64,000 bases of DNA from JBEBSD01 sp040394475 (GTDB lineage Bacteria; Bacteroidota; Bacteroidia; Cytophagales; Spirosomataceae). Shown in pieces: positions 36,701-44,810 of this stretch (positions are counted from its first letter, which is position 1; each line of letters begins with the position of its first letter). A model generated the notes under the pieces. The model saw only the letters and a program-made list of their open reading frames with translations, was not told the origin of the DNA and did not search any database. Made by a program: the position numbers and the translations under genes. The stretch covers positions 8,497 through 72,496 of the forward strand of contig JBEBSD010000027.1 of NCBI GenBank assembly GCA_040394475.1, read 5' to 3'.

Positions 36701-37164
36701 CCAGTTTTGTGTCGGGTATTACCAATACGTTTTCCTATAAGGGGCTGGCTTTAATGGTATTGTTCAATATCCGGCAGGGAGGGCAAAGCCAAAACGCCGC
36801 ACTTAACCCGGGAACTAATTACTACGATTTGATGAACACTCTGAACCTGCCTTACTGGATGCCCGATAATCCCATTAATACGCATCCATCCATTAATTAC
36901 AGAAACCCAATGGGGTATGGATTCTATCAAAGCAGAAGCTTTGTCCGGTTCCAGGACATAGCGCTTTCCTACGATCTTCCGGTGAGCCTGCTGCAAAAGA
37001 TAGGGGTCAGCAACCTCAAGATCTACGGCAGTGGTAAAAACCTCATTACCTGGACCAAGTGGAATGGTTGGGATCCCGAGCACGGAGCAGGAAGCAACAG
37101 GAATCCGGGCGATAACGGACCCTTGCTGAAAACATTTACAATTGGGTTAAACATTCAGCTATAA
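33796..37164 (+). CDS. SusC-type TonB-dependent transducer with STN domain (module 1)
   Basis: A 1122-residue outer-membrane transporter. After the signal peptide, an STN domain (about 50-115; TRLLLKDVLRDLKNYYKVDILFDNE to TYKKVNTSSYLIVGG) provides the periplasmic contact with FecR. A carboxypeptidase-regulatory-like domain follows (VISGNITDEKGEALPGVSIIMNGT, about 158-235), then the TonB-box-like EEVVVVGYGSAKRKDLTG. The plug carries VIRGRNSISASNNPLIVLDGI and KDASSSAIYGSLAANGVILITTKKG, and the barrel ends FTIGLNIQL. It should import the oligosaccharide of module 1 and signal its presence to the sigma/FecR pair. The substrate is inferred only from neighbours (uronate-type). Confidence 0.93.
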   Translation: MLQRIRNTPVIGGIGLLCLLNLSSVAQIVAMNTRPDLMSPAAQRVTTRLLLKDVLRDLKNYYKVDILFDNETVRELWVPGTFNKKLRLEKNLDVILSPLGLTYKKVNTSSYLIVGGKKSHKGAKVSNTVPETETAAWSGAQQGADKTNENRPALAEQVAERVISGNITDEKGEALPGVSIIMNGTQRGTSSDVKGNYSLALPDGTVTLVFSFIGYLSKSIEIGDQSLLNVVLTAETKSLEEVVVVGYGSAKRKDLTGALTRVDLEKNRLQPNVNPVQNLRGTVAGVTVVDNGRPGSDASIVIRGRNSISASNNPLIVLDGIIYAGGSLSDINSNDIESIDILKDASSSAIYGSLAANGVILITTKKGSSSKPRISYNTYFGTSNFAHAPEYKTAEQYLQARKDAEIMDNGALPFQVLEEQNIAAGITIDPWEEIKRKAPVSSNELSVSGRSEKVNYYISGSYSDIKSPVMGDNFKRWAARVNLDVAITDWLNIGTNSGYSSRDNSGVRANLAAASQLSPFASLYYEDGVPRPLPMNIGAATNPLTATLRNWNLDVTNTLFTNTYADVSLPLEGLSYRLNVGYTQRNLKQFNYTPSFEREQFFNLGSGNKYHSEYQNTTIENILRYDRTFAQDHALNFTLMYGLYMENDESSKLSSNNIFNDALGYNALQIGENFAITSNAGKSQQLSTMGRIGYRFKGKYILDLTMRRDGYSAFGNGRKFGLFPAVGVSWNLSEEDFMAGVSLIDNLKLRTSWGKNGNRGVDRYSSLSSLAQTNYVFGDGAGPSVGLYTNSLGNPDLGWETTESTNFGVDYAVLSGKISGSIDYYQTRTHDLLLRQTIPIMSGFTSFLRNIGETANKGIEVSLNTTNIQKGGFEWTSSIVFSLNRNKIVKLTGNDLDGDGIEDDDISSKWFIGHPLGSSFDYVFDGIYQEGDDLSLIPSAKAGHVKFKDLDGDGLITPRDRTVIGSDQASFVSGITNTFSYKGLALMVLFNIRQGGQSQNAALNPGTNYYDLMNTLNLPYWMPDNPINTHPSINYRNPMGYGFYQSRSFVRFQDIALSYDLPVSLLQKIGVSNLKIYGSGKNLITWTKWNGWDPEHGAGSNRNPGDNGPLLKTFTIGLNIQL

Positions 37165-37179
37165 AAAGTAGCAAAAGTA

Positions 37180-38889
37180 ATGAAGACGTATTCGACAATG
37201 ACAAAAAAACTGACCGGCGTGACCTGCCTGCTGGCATCCTGTATGATCCTGCTGAGTTGCGGCGAATCTTTTCTGGAAGAAATTCCCTTAGACCGGTTCA
37301 GCCCGGAAAACCTCCTGGTGGATGAAGCCGGATTTGAAGCGGCCACGGTAGCGCTGTACCAGGCAAGCCGGGAAGAACACCAGTTGGGTGGCGTGAACTT
37401 CGATTATATGAACCTGGGTACCGATCTGACCGAGTGGGGGAGACCCGATAGCCGGGGATTTAAGGACTATACCCTCCTGAACTCACAATTTGAACCCGTA
37501 AATACCTATTGGGACTGGGCCTACAAGAGTATGATCCGGCAGTCCAATCTGATCCTGGACAACCTTGACAACCCCGACATCAACGTGAGTGAGGCTTCCA
37601 GGGCTTATTTTTCGGGACAGGCCAAGTTTTTCAGGGCGTATGCCTACAATGTGCTGGTGAACCTGTACGGCGGCGTACCCCTTGTGGACCGGCAGATCTC
37701 CGAACCCAAATTCGATTTCCAGCGGGCAACAAAGGGAGAAGTGCTTCAGTTTATCCGGAAAGATCTGGAAGATGCTGCTGCGGAGCTGCCCGTTGTCCAG
37801 AATGAATCGAACGGCAGGATTTACCGGGCGGCGGCTTATCACCTGCTTTCGGAAGTGTATATCAGCCTGGGGATGGAAACGGGGGATGCTTCCTTTTACG
37901 ATAAGTCCATCGAAGCGGCTTCAAAGGTAATTGACGGGGAGGCAGGACAGTACAGGCTTATGACGCAGCGGTTCGGGGATACCTCAAGGCCGGGGGATGT
38001 GTTTTCTGACCTGTTCTGGACCAATCAGCAGAACCGGAATTCGGGTAACATGGAGGTGATCTGGAGCTGGCAGTTCGAAAGTTTTACCCTGGGAGGCGGT
38101 ACCAGCCTGGGGGGTATAAATGCAGGAAATGCCTGGATTCGGTTGTGGGCCCCTGAATACGACCGGATCCGTACGCCGAATGCCATTTCAAATATCCCGG
38201 CGGACAGCTTGCAAAGAGGGATCGGAGTCATGATTCCCCTGAACTATTTCAAGTACGACATCTGGAAACTTGACCCGGATGATATGCGGAACTCCCACCA
38301 TAACATCCGCCGGCAGTTTTATTACAACAATCCCGCCGATCCGGAATATTTCGGGAAAAAGATCCGCACCGGACGGGATGCGAACGGAAGACTCGTGGTT
38401 GCCCTTGAAAACGGTACGCTGACCACCCAGGTACTGGACACCCTCCGGATGTATTATCCATGGATTAGAAAAATAGACGGGCTGCCTTTTAATGATGATG
38501 TGACCGCCGGACGGACTCCGAATGACGTTATCGTGATGCGGCTGGCGGAAACCTATCTGCTGCGGGCTGAAGCTTATTTTAGAAAAGGCGACCTGACCAA
38601 TGCAGCAAAGGATCTCAATACTGTCAGAGCCCGTGCCCAGGCGGTCCAGATCGGTGAAGGGGACGTGAGTATCGATTTTATCCTGGATGAACGGGCGCGC
38701 GAGCTTGTAATTGAAGAGCAGCGCAGGCGTACCCTGGTCAGGATGGGGGTGTTGTATGAAAGGGTCAGGAAATACAACCCGTCCTCTGCAGGTACGATCC
38801 AGCCTTTTAACCAGTTATGGCCGATTCCTCTGAGTGCGATTGATTCGAATACCGGAGCGGTAATTGCACAAAATCCGGGTTATAATTGA
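37180..38889 (+). CDS. SusD/RagB-type glycan-binding lipoprotein (module 1)
   Basis: A 569-residue surface lipoprotein, the lid partner of the preceding SusC. The lipobox is SCMILLSC, with cysteine about 27. Family features are FLEEIPLDRFSPENLLVDEAGFEAATVALYQA at the N-terminus, AYFSGQAKFFRAYAYNVLVNLYGGVPLV in the helical body, and the C-terminal MRLAETYLLRAEAYFRKGDLTNAAKDLNTVRARAQ and ILDERARELVIEEQRRRTLVRMGVL. It starts 15 bases after susC. It has insertions of about 50 residues relative to the starch SusD, consistent with a different ligand. Confidence 0.93.
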   Translation: MKTYSTMTKKLTGVTCLLASCMILLSCGESFLEEIPLDRFSPENLLVDEAGFEAATVALYQASREEHQLGGVNFDYMNLGTDLTEWGRPDSRGFKDYTLLNSQFEPVNTYWDWAYKSMIRQSNLILDNLDNPDINVSEASRAYFSGQAKFFRAYAYNVLVNLYGGVPLVDRQISEPKFDFQRATKGEVLQFIRKDLEDAAAELPVVQNESNGRIYRAAAYHLLSEVYISLGMETGDASFYDKSIEAASKVIDGEAGQYRLMTQRFGDTSRPGDVFSDLFWTNQQNRNSGNMEVIWSWQFESFTLGGGTSLGGINAGNAWIRLWAPEYDRIRTPNAISNIPADSLQRGIGVMIPLNYFKYDIWKLDPDDMRNSHHNIRRQFYYNNPADPEYFGKKIRTGRDANGRLVVALENGTLTTQVLDTLRMYYPWIRKIDGLPFNDDVTAGRTPNDVIVMRLAETYLLRAEAYFRKGDLTNAAKDLNTVRARAQAVQIGEGDVSIDFILDERARELVIEEQRRRTLVRMGVLYERVRKYNPSSAGTIQPFNQLWPIPLSAIDSNTGAVIAQNPGYN

Positions 38890-38942
38890 CCCGCAATGCC
38901 TTGAAGCCAGTCAATTGAAACGGCGATAACGAAGGAAATAAA

Positions 38943-40265
38943 ATGACGGGTAACAGGAGGAAGAGAACTGACAGGTACAGTTGGTGGGTTTTGAACCTTT
39001 TAATGCTATGGGGAGGGCTTATGGTGCTGGCATGCGGGCAGTCTGCTAACGAGGCAACCGGGCAGATTCCCATTACAAAAGTAGCGTCCGGAAGGATCAT
39101 CCATCGCTTTCATGATACGTCTCCCATCAGCCCGTCGGGCCGGTACCTGGCGTTGTTCCGGATACCTTTTGAAGACCGGTACCCGGAACCGGGTGATGGT
39201 GGAACGGTGGTATTGGTGGATCTGGAAACGGGGAAGGAAACGGAAGTTGCCACTTCTTACGGATGGGAAATGCAGGTAGGAGCCAATGTGCAATGGGGAG
39301 CGACAGATGAAGCGTTATTTTATAATCAGGTTGATACGGTCACATGGCAGGCATTTACGGTCCGGTACAATCTTGCGGATAAATCTTCGAAGCGGATTAA
39401 AGGGGGGATGTTTATGGTATCGCCGGATGGAAAGCAGCTGGTCGGCCATAATGTAATCAATTCCGTCAATGCGCAATCGGGATATGGTGTTATAGTGCCG
39501 GAGCAGTTCCGGAGAAAAAATAAAGGACTGGTCGATTCTGATGGGATTTTTGTAACGGATATTGCTTCGGATACCAGCAAAATGATTGCGAGCATCCGGG
39601 AGATTTACCGCAAGGCAGTTCCTGGTATCGGAGTAGAAAACCCGGAGGAATACGAAATATATTGTTTCAAAGCGATGTGGAATCCGCAGGGAAACCGTAT
39701 CATGACCTGTCTGATTTTTAAACCCATTACGGGTGGTAAGCGGAAAGTAGCGGTTATTACTATGAAACCCGATGGAACGGATATCCGGACTGCTGTTACA
39801 ACCGGACAGTATGCCAAAGGAGGGCATCACATGGCATGGCTTCCGGATGGAGCACATTTTTCGATGAATTTAGAAGTAGATAGTACCAAATCCGGACTTG
39901 AAGTGATTGTAGCGCGGTACGACGGAAGTGAATTAAAGGAAGTGTTTGCCCCCGGGTCAGGACATCCCAGCTTTCATCCGAAAGGGCTGCCGCTGATTAT
40001 TACAGATGCCTATCGGAATGAAACCAGTGTTACAAAAAATGATGGCTATGTGCCTGTAAGGTTATTAAATACGGACACGGGGGAGGAGGCTTTAGTCGCT
40101 ACAGTGAAAGTCCCGGACGTTGCTGATAATGCATTTCGCCTGGATGCGCACCCAACATGGGATCGTTCCGGACGTTATGTTGTTTACAATGGTTATGACG
40201 ACGATGGTCGTGGAGTATACATCGCCGATTTGCAGGAATACCTGAAGGGCAGGTGGGCAAAATAA
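38943..40265 (+). CDS. TolB/oligogalacturonate-lyase-like beta-propeller lipoprotein
   Basis: A 440-residue lipoprotein (LMVLAC, cysteine 31). The remainder reads as a seven-bladed TolB/WD40-like propeller with repeated PDG/PSG turns: SPSGRYLALFR, WGATDEALFYN, SPDGKQLVG, WNPQGNRIM, LPDGAHFSMN, HPKGLPLII and WDRSGRYVVYN. Histidines cluster in YAKGGHHMAWLPDG, SGHPSFHP and RLDAHPTW. This pattern recalls oligogalacturonate lyase (polysaccharide lyase family 22), in which propeller histidines coordinate a metal. Family assignment is tentative: it could equally be a non-catalytic glycan-binding propeller. It lies 53 bases after susD and 45 before the FAD gene, within the same transcription unit. 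Confidence 0.65.
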   Translation: MTGNRRKRTDRYSWWVLNLLMLWGGLMVLACGQSANEATGQIPITKVASGRIIHRFHDTSPISPSGRYLALFRIPFEDRYPEPGDGGTVVLVDLETGKETEVATSYGWEMQVGANVQWGATDEALFYNQVDTVTWQAFTVRYNLADKSSKRIKGGMFMVSPDGKQLVGHNVINSVNAQSGYGVIVPEQFRRKNKGLVDSDGIFVTDIASDTSKMIASIREIYRKAVPGIGVENPEEYEIYCFKAMWNPQGNRIMTCLIFKPITGGKRKVAVITMKPDGTDIRTAVTTGQYAKGGHHMAWLPDGAHFSMNLEVDSTKSGLEVIVARYDGSELKEVFAPGSGHPSFHPKGLPLIITDAYRNETSVTKNDGYVPVRLLNTDTGEEALVATVKVPDVADNAFRLDAHPTWDRSGRYVVYNGYDDDGRGVYIADLQEYLKGRWAK

Positions 40266-40310
40266 TAAGAACGGGTTTTCCCCGGTTTCCTAATTTCTAA
40301 TATCTTTTTC

Positions 40311-43300
40311 ATGAACAGAAGAAATTTTTTAAACCTCGCGCTTCCTGCCACCGGAGCGATTTTGTTGAGCAATACGCTGATGAATCAACAGGCGTATGCC
40401 GAAATCAGCAGGCAGTTTACGGGCGGGCCGGATTTTGATGCCTATGACGTGGTGATCGGCGGCGCGGGATTGTCGGGCTATTTCGCAGCCATTCATGCCG
40501 CCCGGAACGGGAAAAAGGTATTGATAACTGACCGCCGGGCCACACCGGGATACGACGTGGCGGCCAAAAGTAAATTATGGATGGAGGCCGACGGGTTTGA
40601 CGCGCTGCCTCCGGAATTGGTCGAATTATTTTTACCGGCGCAGGAAGAGCAGGAAATTAAAAATACAAAAGGCGCCGGTCCGGGCAAAAGCCGGCTGGGG
40701 GATGAAATCGCTTTGTTTAAAGGAAGTTTGCGGAAAGGGCTGCTGCGCAACCTGCTGGTTAACAAAGTGGATGTGCTGCTGATGACCGACGTCTGCGGGT
40801 TGCTGGAGACAAAAGGCCAGGTGACCGGCGTGCTGCTGGCCAGTAAACACGGGCTGCATACCGTCAGGTGTAAAAGCTTTGTAGATGCTTCCGATAATCT
40901 TTTGCTGAGCCGGAGGCTGTCCGGACAGTCCTTGAAGATGGACCGGGCGGGGTTCGTACTGGAGTTGAATAAAGTGAATCAGCCCGTTCGCAAGGAAATA
41001 CCGGTACCGGCATCCTGGGGATTGCTCCAGAACCGGATACAGGCGCATCCGGGAAAATTGGCGAACAATCAGTTATTCCTTTCTTTTGAATTTCCTGTCG
41101 CCACCGCAGACCTGGATGAAGTGGAGCATAAGGCCCGCCGGCTGGCGGTGCAGATAGGAACTAACCTGAAGTCGCTCGGCACTGATTTTGAGAAGGCCCA
41201 GATCTACCAGTATGCCTACGAAACCAGCGTACACCTGGAAACCACCGCCTTGCCGAAACTGCGTCTGAAAGGGCATTATTTACTGGAAAGCGGTCAGGAA
41301 GCCCTTAGTGCAGCCCGGCTGCAGGCAATTGCGAAAAATGCAGCGGGTCTGGTAGACAGCCTGGTCATTCCGGCAACGACGGGAACACCGGAAAAGCTGG
41401 TGCTCCCGGGGCAGGAGATCGCCCTGAAGGAAGCTTCGCTGACGCCCCTGCAGGAACCGGGATTTGCCATACCGCTTCAAAACATAAGCCTCAACTGGAA
41501 GGCCGCCGTAAAGGTGAAAAAGCAGACACAGGTACTGGTGGCCGGCGGCGGAACTGCCGGGGCGCTGGCCGCTGCGGGAGCGATAGACAAAGGAGTGGAT
41601 ACCATCGTAGTCGATTATTTCAACGACCTCGGGGGGACCAAAACGATGGGAGGAGTCATGGGCTACTACCATGGTGTGCGGGACAACACCTTTTTTAAGA
41701 AACAGAACGAGGAGGCAGAGCGGATCGCGTTTGAAGCGAACATGCACAAGAAAATCGGCCGGAAATACTACCACCTGAAAGCAGTCCTGGATAAGGGCGG
41801 GCAATTCGTTACATCCGCCATGCTGTGCGGGGCGCTCACGGAAGGCACTAAAGTAACAGGCGTATTAATTTGCCGGCACGGACAGCTCGAAATGGTGGAA
41901 GCGGCGCTCACCATCGACGCTACGGGCGATGGCGACGTGGCTGCTTTTGCGGGGGCGCCCTACCAGATCGGGGATACCCGCATTGGTTATACCCAGAATT
42001 ACAGCCAATGGGATGTGGCAGGGGTAGGCAAGCTCCCCTCCAATACCAACCGTGATTACGACATTATCGATAATACCAAAATTTCGGAACAGCAGCGAGG
42101 GTTGCTTATTTCGCATTATGAAGCCCATTTCTACGACTTTCACCCGTTCTTGACCGTACGGGAGTCGCGTAGGATCGACGCGGTGCATAATCTCGACCTG
42201 ATTGACTGTGTGGAAGGAAGGCATTTTGAAGATGTGGTGGCGCTGGCCAGCAGTGACTTTGACCCGCACAATATCGGCTCCTCGGAATTTACCAAATGCG
42301 GGTTTCTGCTGCCGCACTCCAACGATATTACTGTTGAAGTACCCTACCGTTCCATTGTTCCAAAGACACTGGATGGTTTGCTGCTGGCAGGAAGAGGATA
42401 CGGGCAGACCCATAATGCCCTGCAATTTACGCGGATGACAGCCGATTTACTGGTACTGGGTTATCTTACCGGCCAGATAGCGGCGGATGCCGCCTGGAAA
42501 AAGGTGCAGCCCCGTCAGTACGACATCACGGCCCTGCAAAAAGAATGGGCGTCACTGGATTACCTGCCGGCAAAGTACCTAACCCTGAAACCCGGGGATA
42601 AACGGGCCGATACCGGCGAAATCCGGCGGCGGGTGCAGCAACTGGAGGGCGGGGCGCCTGAGTATTTATACGAATGCAGCCGGATTGAAAAAAGCCGTAT
42701 TGTACCCTTGCTGAAGGAACGCTTCAGTGCCGCCGATACCCCGGAAGGGAAGCTGCTGTTGGGCAAAATGCTGGCCTGGTTTGGCGACGGCGCCGGGAAT
42801 GACCTCATTGAGGAGGAATTAAAACAATTATTTGCGGAGGAACAGCAAAAGGGCTATCCGGGCGGGTATATCGACGATTATGACTTTATCCGGGGAAGAG
42901 AGAAAAACATGCTGGAGGGCTTGTTTTGGAAGATTAATCAAAATATCGGGCTGCTGGCCATGTCCGGAAACGGCTCGGCCTGCGATACGGTTCAGCATAT
43001 TCTGGAGCATACGGCAGGTGGTGGGGGAATGGTACCCCGCACCAACGAGTATTATGACGGGCGTATCGACCTGAAAATCATTCCGTTTCATAATCGTATC
43101 CTGAACCTGTGCCTGTATGCGGAAAGGGTTCCTGACAAGGCCCTTATCCCGGGTTTTGAGAAATTGCTGAAGGACGAGAACGTAGGCGGTTATGTGACCA
43201 CCACCTATGAAAAAGTCCGTTGGCGGGTGTTTGGCGGCTCATTGGAACTGGGAATTGCAGCGGGGCTGGCCCGTTGCGGCGGGAAAACCGGCTTTCACCT

Positions 43301-43475
43301 GCTGGCTGCCTACCTCGAGGATCTCCATTTCAATTTCAAGGAATTTGCCGTTTCCGAGTTAAAGGAACTGACCGGAAAAGATTTCGGTTTTACTACGAAG
43401 GATTGGCAAAACTACCTCGCCAAACAGCAATATCCGTTGGCAGTTAAGGCATTGCAAAAAGATGCGGAACTTTGA
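40311..43475 (+). CDS. exported FAD-dependent oxidoreductase with two Rossmann FAD-binding motifs
   Basis: A 1054-residue protein with a Tat-like signal (NRRNFLNLALPATGAI, cleavage about residue 30), fitting export after cofactor insertion. A first dinucleotide-binding motif, DVVIGGAGLSGYFAA, lies at 46-60. A second, QVLVAGGGTAGALAAAG, lies at about 406-422 and is followed by the LGGTKTMGGVMGYYHG stretch typical of the FAD_oxidored (PF12831) family. ATGDGDVAAFAGAP and LLLAGRGYGQTHNALQFTR complete that domain (to about 730). The C-terminal 280 residues are helical and HEAT-like. The first half shows only part of a full oxidoreductase, so it may be a degenerate copy or a second site. The likely partners are the FMN protein and ApbE downstream. 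The substrate is unknown. Confidence 0.8.
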   Translation: MNRRNFLNLALPATGAILLSNTLMNQQAYAEISRQFTGGPDFDAYDVVIGGAGLSGYFAAIHAARNGKKVLITDRRATPGYDVAAKSKLWMEADGFDALPPELVELFLPAQEEQEIKNTKGAGPGKSRLGDEIALFKGSLRKGLLRNLLVNKVDVLLMTDVCGLLETKGQVTGVLLASKHGLHTVRCKSFVDASDNLLLSRRLSGQSLKMDRAGFVLELNKVNQPVRKEIPVPASWGLLQNRIQAHPGKLANNQLFLSFEFPVATADLDEVEHKARRLAVQIGTNLKSLGTDFEKAQIYQYAYETSVHLETTALPKLRLKGHYLLESGQEALSAARLQAIAKNAAGLVDSLVIPATTGTPEKLVLPGQEIALKEASLTPLQEPGFAIPLQNISLNWKAAVKVKKQTQVLVAGGGTAGALAAAGAIDKGVDTIVVDYFNDLGGTKTMGGVMGYYHGVRDNTFFKKQNEEAERIAFEANMHKKIGRKYYHLKAVLDKGGQFVTSAMLCGALTEGTKVTGVLICRHGQLEMVEAALTIDATGDGDVAAFAGAPYQIGDTRIGYTQNYSQWDVAGVGKLPSNTNRDYDIIDNTKISEQQRGLLISHYEAHFYDFHPFLTVRESRRIDAVHNLDLIDCVEGRHFEDVVALASSDFDPHNIGSSEFTKCGFLLPHSNDITVEVPYRSIVPKTLDGLLLAGRGYGQTHNALQFTRMTADLLVLGYLTGQIAADAAWKKVQPRQYDITALQKEWASLDYLPAKYLTLKPGDKRADTGEIRRRVQQLEGGAPEYLYECSRIEKSRIVPLLKERFSAADTPEGKLLLGKMLAWFGDGAGNDLIEEELKQLFAEEQQKGYPGGYIDDYDFIRGREKNMLEGLFWKINQNIGLLAMSGNGSACDTVQHILEHTAGGGGMVPRTNEYYDGRIDLKIIPFHNRILNLCLYAERVPDKALIPGFEKLLKDENVGGYVTTTYEKVRWRVFGGSLELGIAAGLARCGGKTGFHLLAAYLEDLHFNFKEFAVSELKELTGKDFGFTTKDWQNYLAKQQYPLAVKALQKDAEL

Positions 43476-43481
43476 GTCCCC

Positions 43482-43728
43482 ATGGTCTGTGTCCCACAGA
43501 CCATTTTGGATACCAGCCGAAAGCGCCGAGCCGCGACCGCCCAATCCGGAACGGAGTGGTCTGTGAAGACACAGACCACGGTAGTGTGAAGACACAGACC
43601 ACGGTAGTGTGCGAAGGAAAGCCCTGAAAGGGCGTAATCTTCGAGCCCCGGGTGGGGACCGGGGGCCGGGGGCTCCACCCGGGGCCGAGGGGGAAGGCGG
43701 GCCATGTTGACGAATAACAACACAGTAC
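43482..43728. repeat. intergenic cluster of palindromic repeats
   Basis: A 253-base gap inside the redox gene set. It holds ATGGTCTGTG-TCC-CACAGACCAT (43482-43504), GTGGTCTGTG-AAGA-CACAGACCAC (43556-43579), a further GAAGACACAGACCACGGTAG copy, GCCCT-GAA-AGGGC (43621-43633) and a G+C-rich hairpin with arms GCCCCGGGTGG (43645-43655) and CCACCCGGGGC (43675-43685). No coding potential is seen. Strong hairpins here could end part of the transcript or protect the upstream message. Confidence 0.85.
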
Positions 43729-44802
43729 ATGAAGTGGTTTTTTTGGATAGGTATTTTAGGGAACCTCCCCGGATTTGCGCAGGAGCTTTCGGAGGAAAGG
43801 GTTTACTACCGAAGCAATGGCCTGGAGGAGTTGCAGTTAAAAGCGATTGCAGGAAACTACAGCATCCTGGATGATAAGAAGGAAGTAGCGCCGGTGACGG
43901 CGATGACCGATCAGAACGGATTCCTGTACTGGTACCGGAGAGTGTTCACAGAAGTGTGCCTGACCGGTGATTGCCGTCCCGTGGATGTGGGAATTTTCTG
44001 GGAAGGGACCGGTGATTTTTTGGGGCTTGAAGTCTACCGGGAGCCGTTGACAAAGACAGATCACAGCGATTTTAAGGACTGGGACTACCGTAAGCTGCTG
44101 TCGATTCTCCGCAATGACTGGTCGTCGCTGCGGGAATACGATTTTGGGGAACTGGTAGATGAAAAGGAAGAAGGTGTGGATGGGATTACCGGCGCTACCA
44201 GGAAAGAAATTGCTTCCGAGGCAGTAGAAAACGCGGTATACACCACTTATACGCTCTGGCATTTGATCCATTTGGGCGAAAAGGAGCAATTGGTCGGCCT
44301 TACCGTTGGCCGTTTGTCAGAAGGCGATTTGTTCGGGAAAATGGCCGCATCGCCCGATAGCCGCTATCAGCGGTTTCTGCTGGAATTATTTGTTCAGGGG
44401 AAATTGAGGGACCAACAAGCGGTTGAGCCCTTGATTCTGAAAGGCCTGAAGGATAAGGATGTCGTGAACAAAACCGTTGCGGTGCATGCACTTGCCTTGC
44501 TTAATTGGGACAATATGGATTTCCAGAATGAACTGGCGGCGATTTACCTGCAAAAGCCTGCGGGCGAAAGAGTGGAAATACTTTCAGGCATCCGGCAGAT
44601 GAACCGGTTATCGGCGCCGCTCTATGAGGCGCTTGCACAGGACCTGAGTCCGGAAGACCCCTGGATGAGCGCTAAGCTGTTACAGGTATTGAGGTTTGGG
44701 AAAACACAATCCAAACGCGTGCTTGCCGTTGTAGAGGAACTGAAATCGAGCGATATTCCTGCCGTGGAGAAGGCAGTAGCGGCATTTGAAAATAGTCAAT
44801 AG
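43729..44802 (+). CDS. secreted FMN-binding domain protein with C-terminal helical repeats
   Basis: A 357-residue protein with a signal peptide (1-18, ending GFAQ). Residues about 20-185 form an FMN_bind-like domain. The flavinylation motif is D151-G-I-T-G-A-T157, followed by RKEIASEAVENAVYTTYTLWHL, and T157 is the expected site where ApbE attaches FMN through a phosphoester bond. GVGL-type binding residues are less obvious, but NGFLYWYRRVF and VGIFWEGTGDFLGLEVYREPL fit the domain. Residues about 210-357 look like HEAT-like helical repeats (QQAVEPLILKGLKDKDVVNKTVAVHALALLNW). It would serve as a periplasmic one- or two-electron carrier next to the FAD oxidoreductase. The apbE start is 8 bases downstream. 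Confidence 0.78.
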   Translation: MKWFFWIGILGNLPGFAQELSEERVYYRSNGLEELQLKAIAGNYSILDDKKEVAPVTAMTDQNGFLYWYRRVFTEVCLTGDCRPVDVGIFWEGTGDFLGLEVYREPLTKTDHSDFKDWDYRKLLSILRNDWSSLREYDFGELVDEKEEGVDGITGATRKEIASEAVENAVYTTYTLWHLIHLGEKEQLVGLTVGRLSEGDLFGKMAASPDSRYQRFLLELFVQGKLRDQQAVEPLILKGLKDKDVVNKTVAVHALALLNWDNMDFQNELAAIYLQKPAGERVEILSGIRQMNRLSAPLYEALAQDLSPEDPWMSAKLLQVLRFGKTQSKRVLAVVEELKSSDIPAVEKAVAAFENSQ

Positions 44803-44810
44803 CATACCTG

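Noticed and set aside
36270..37083. Antisense frames inside the SusC genes
   Set aside because: They follow codon bias of the sense gene and show no domain features; they are shadows.
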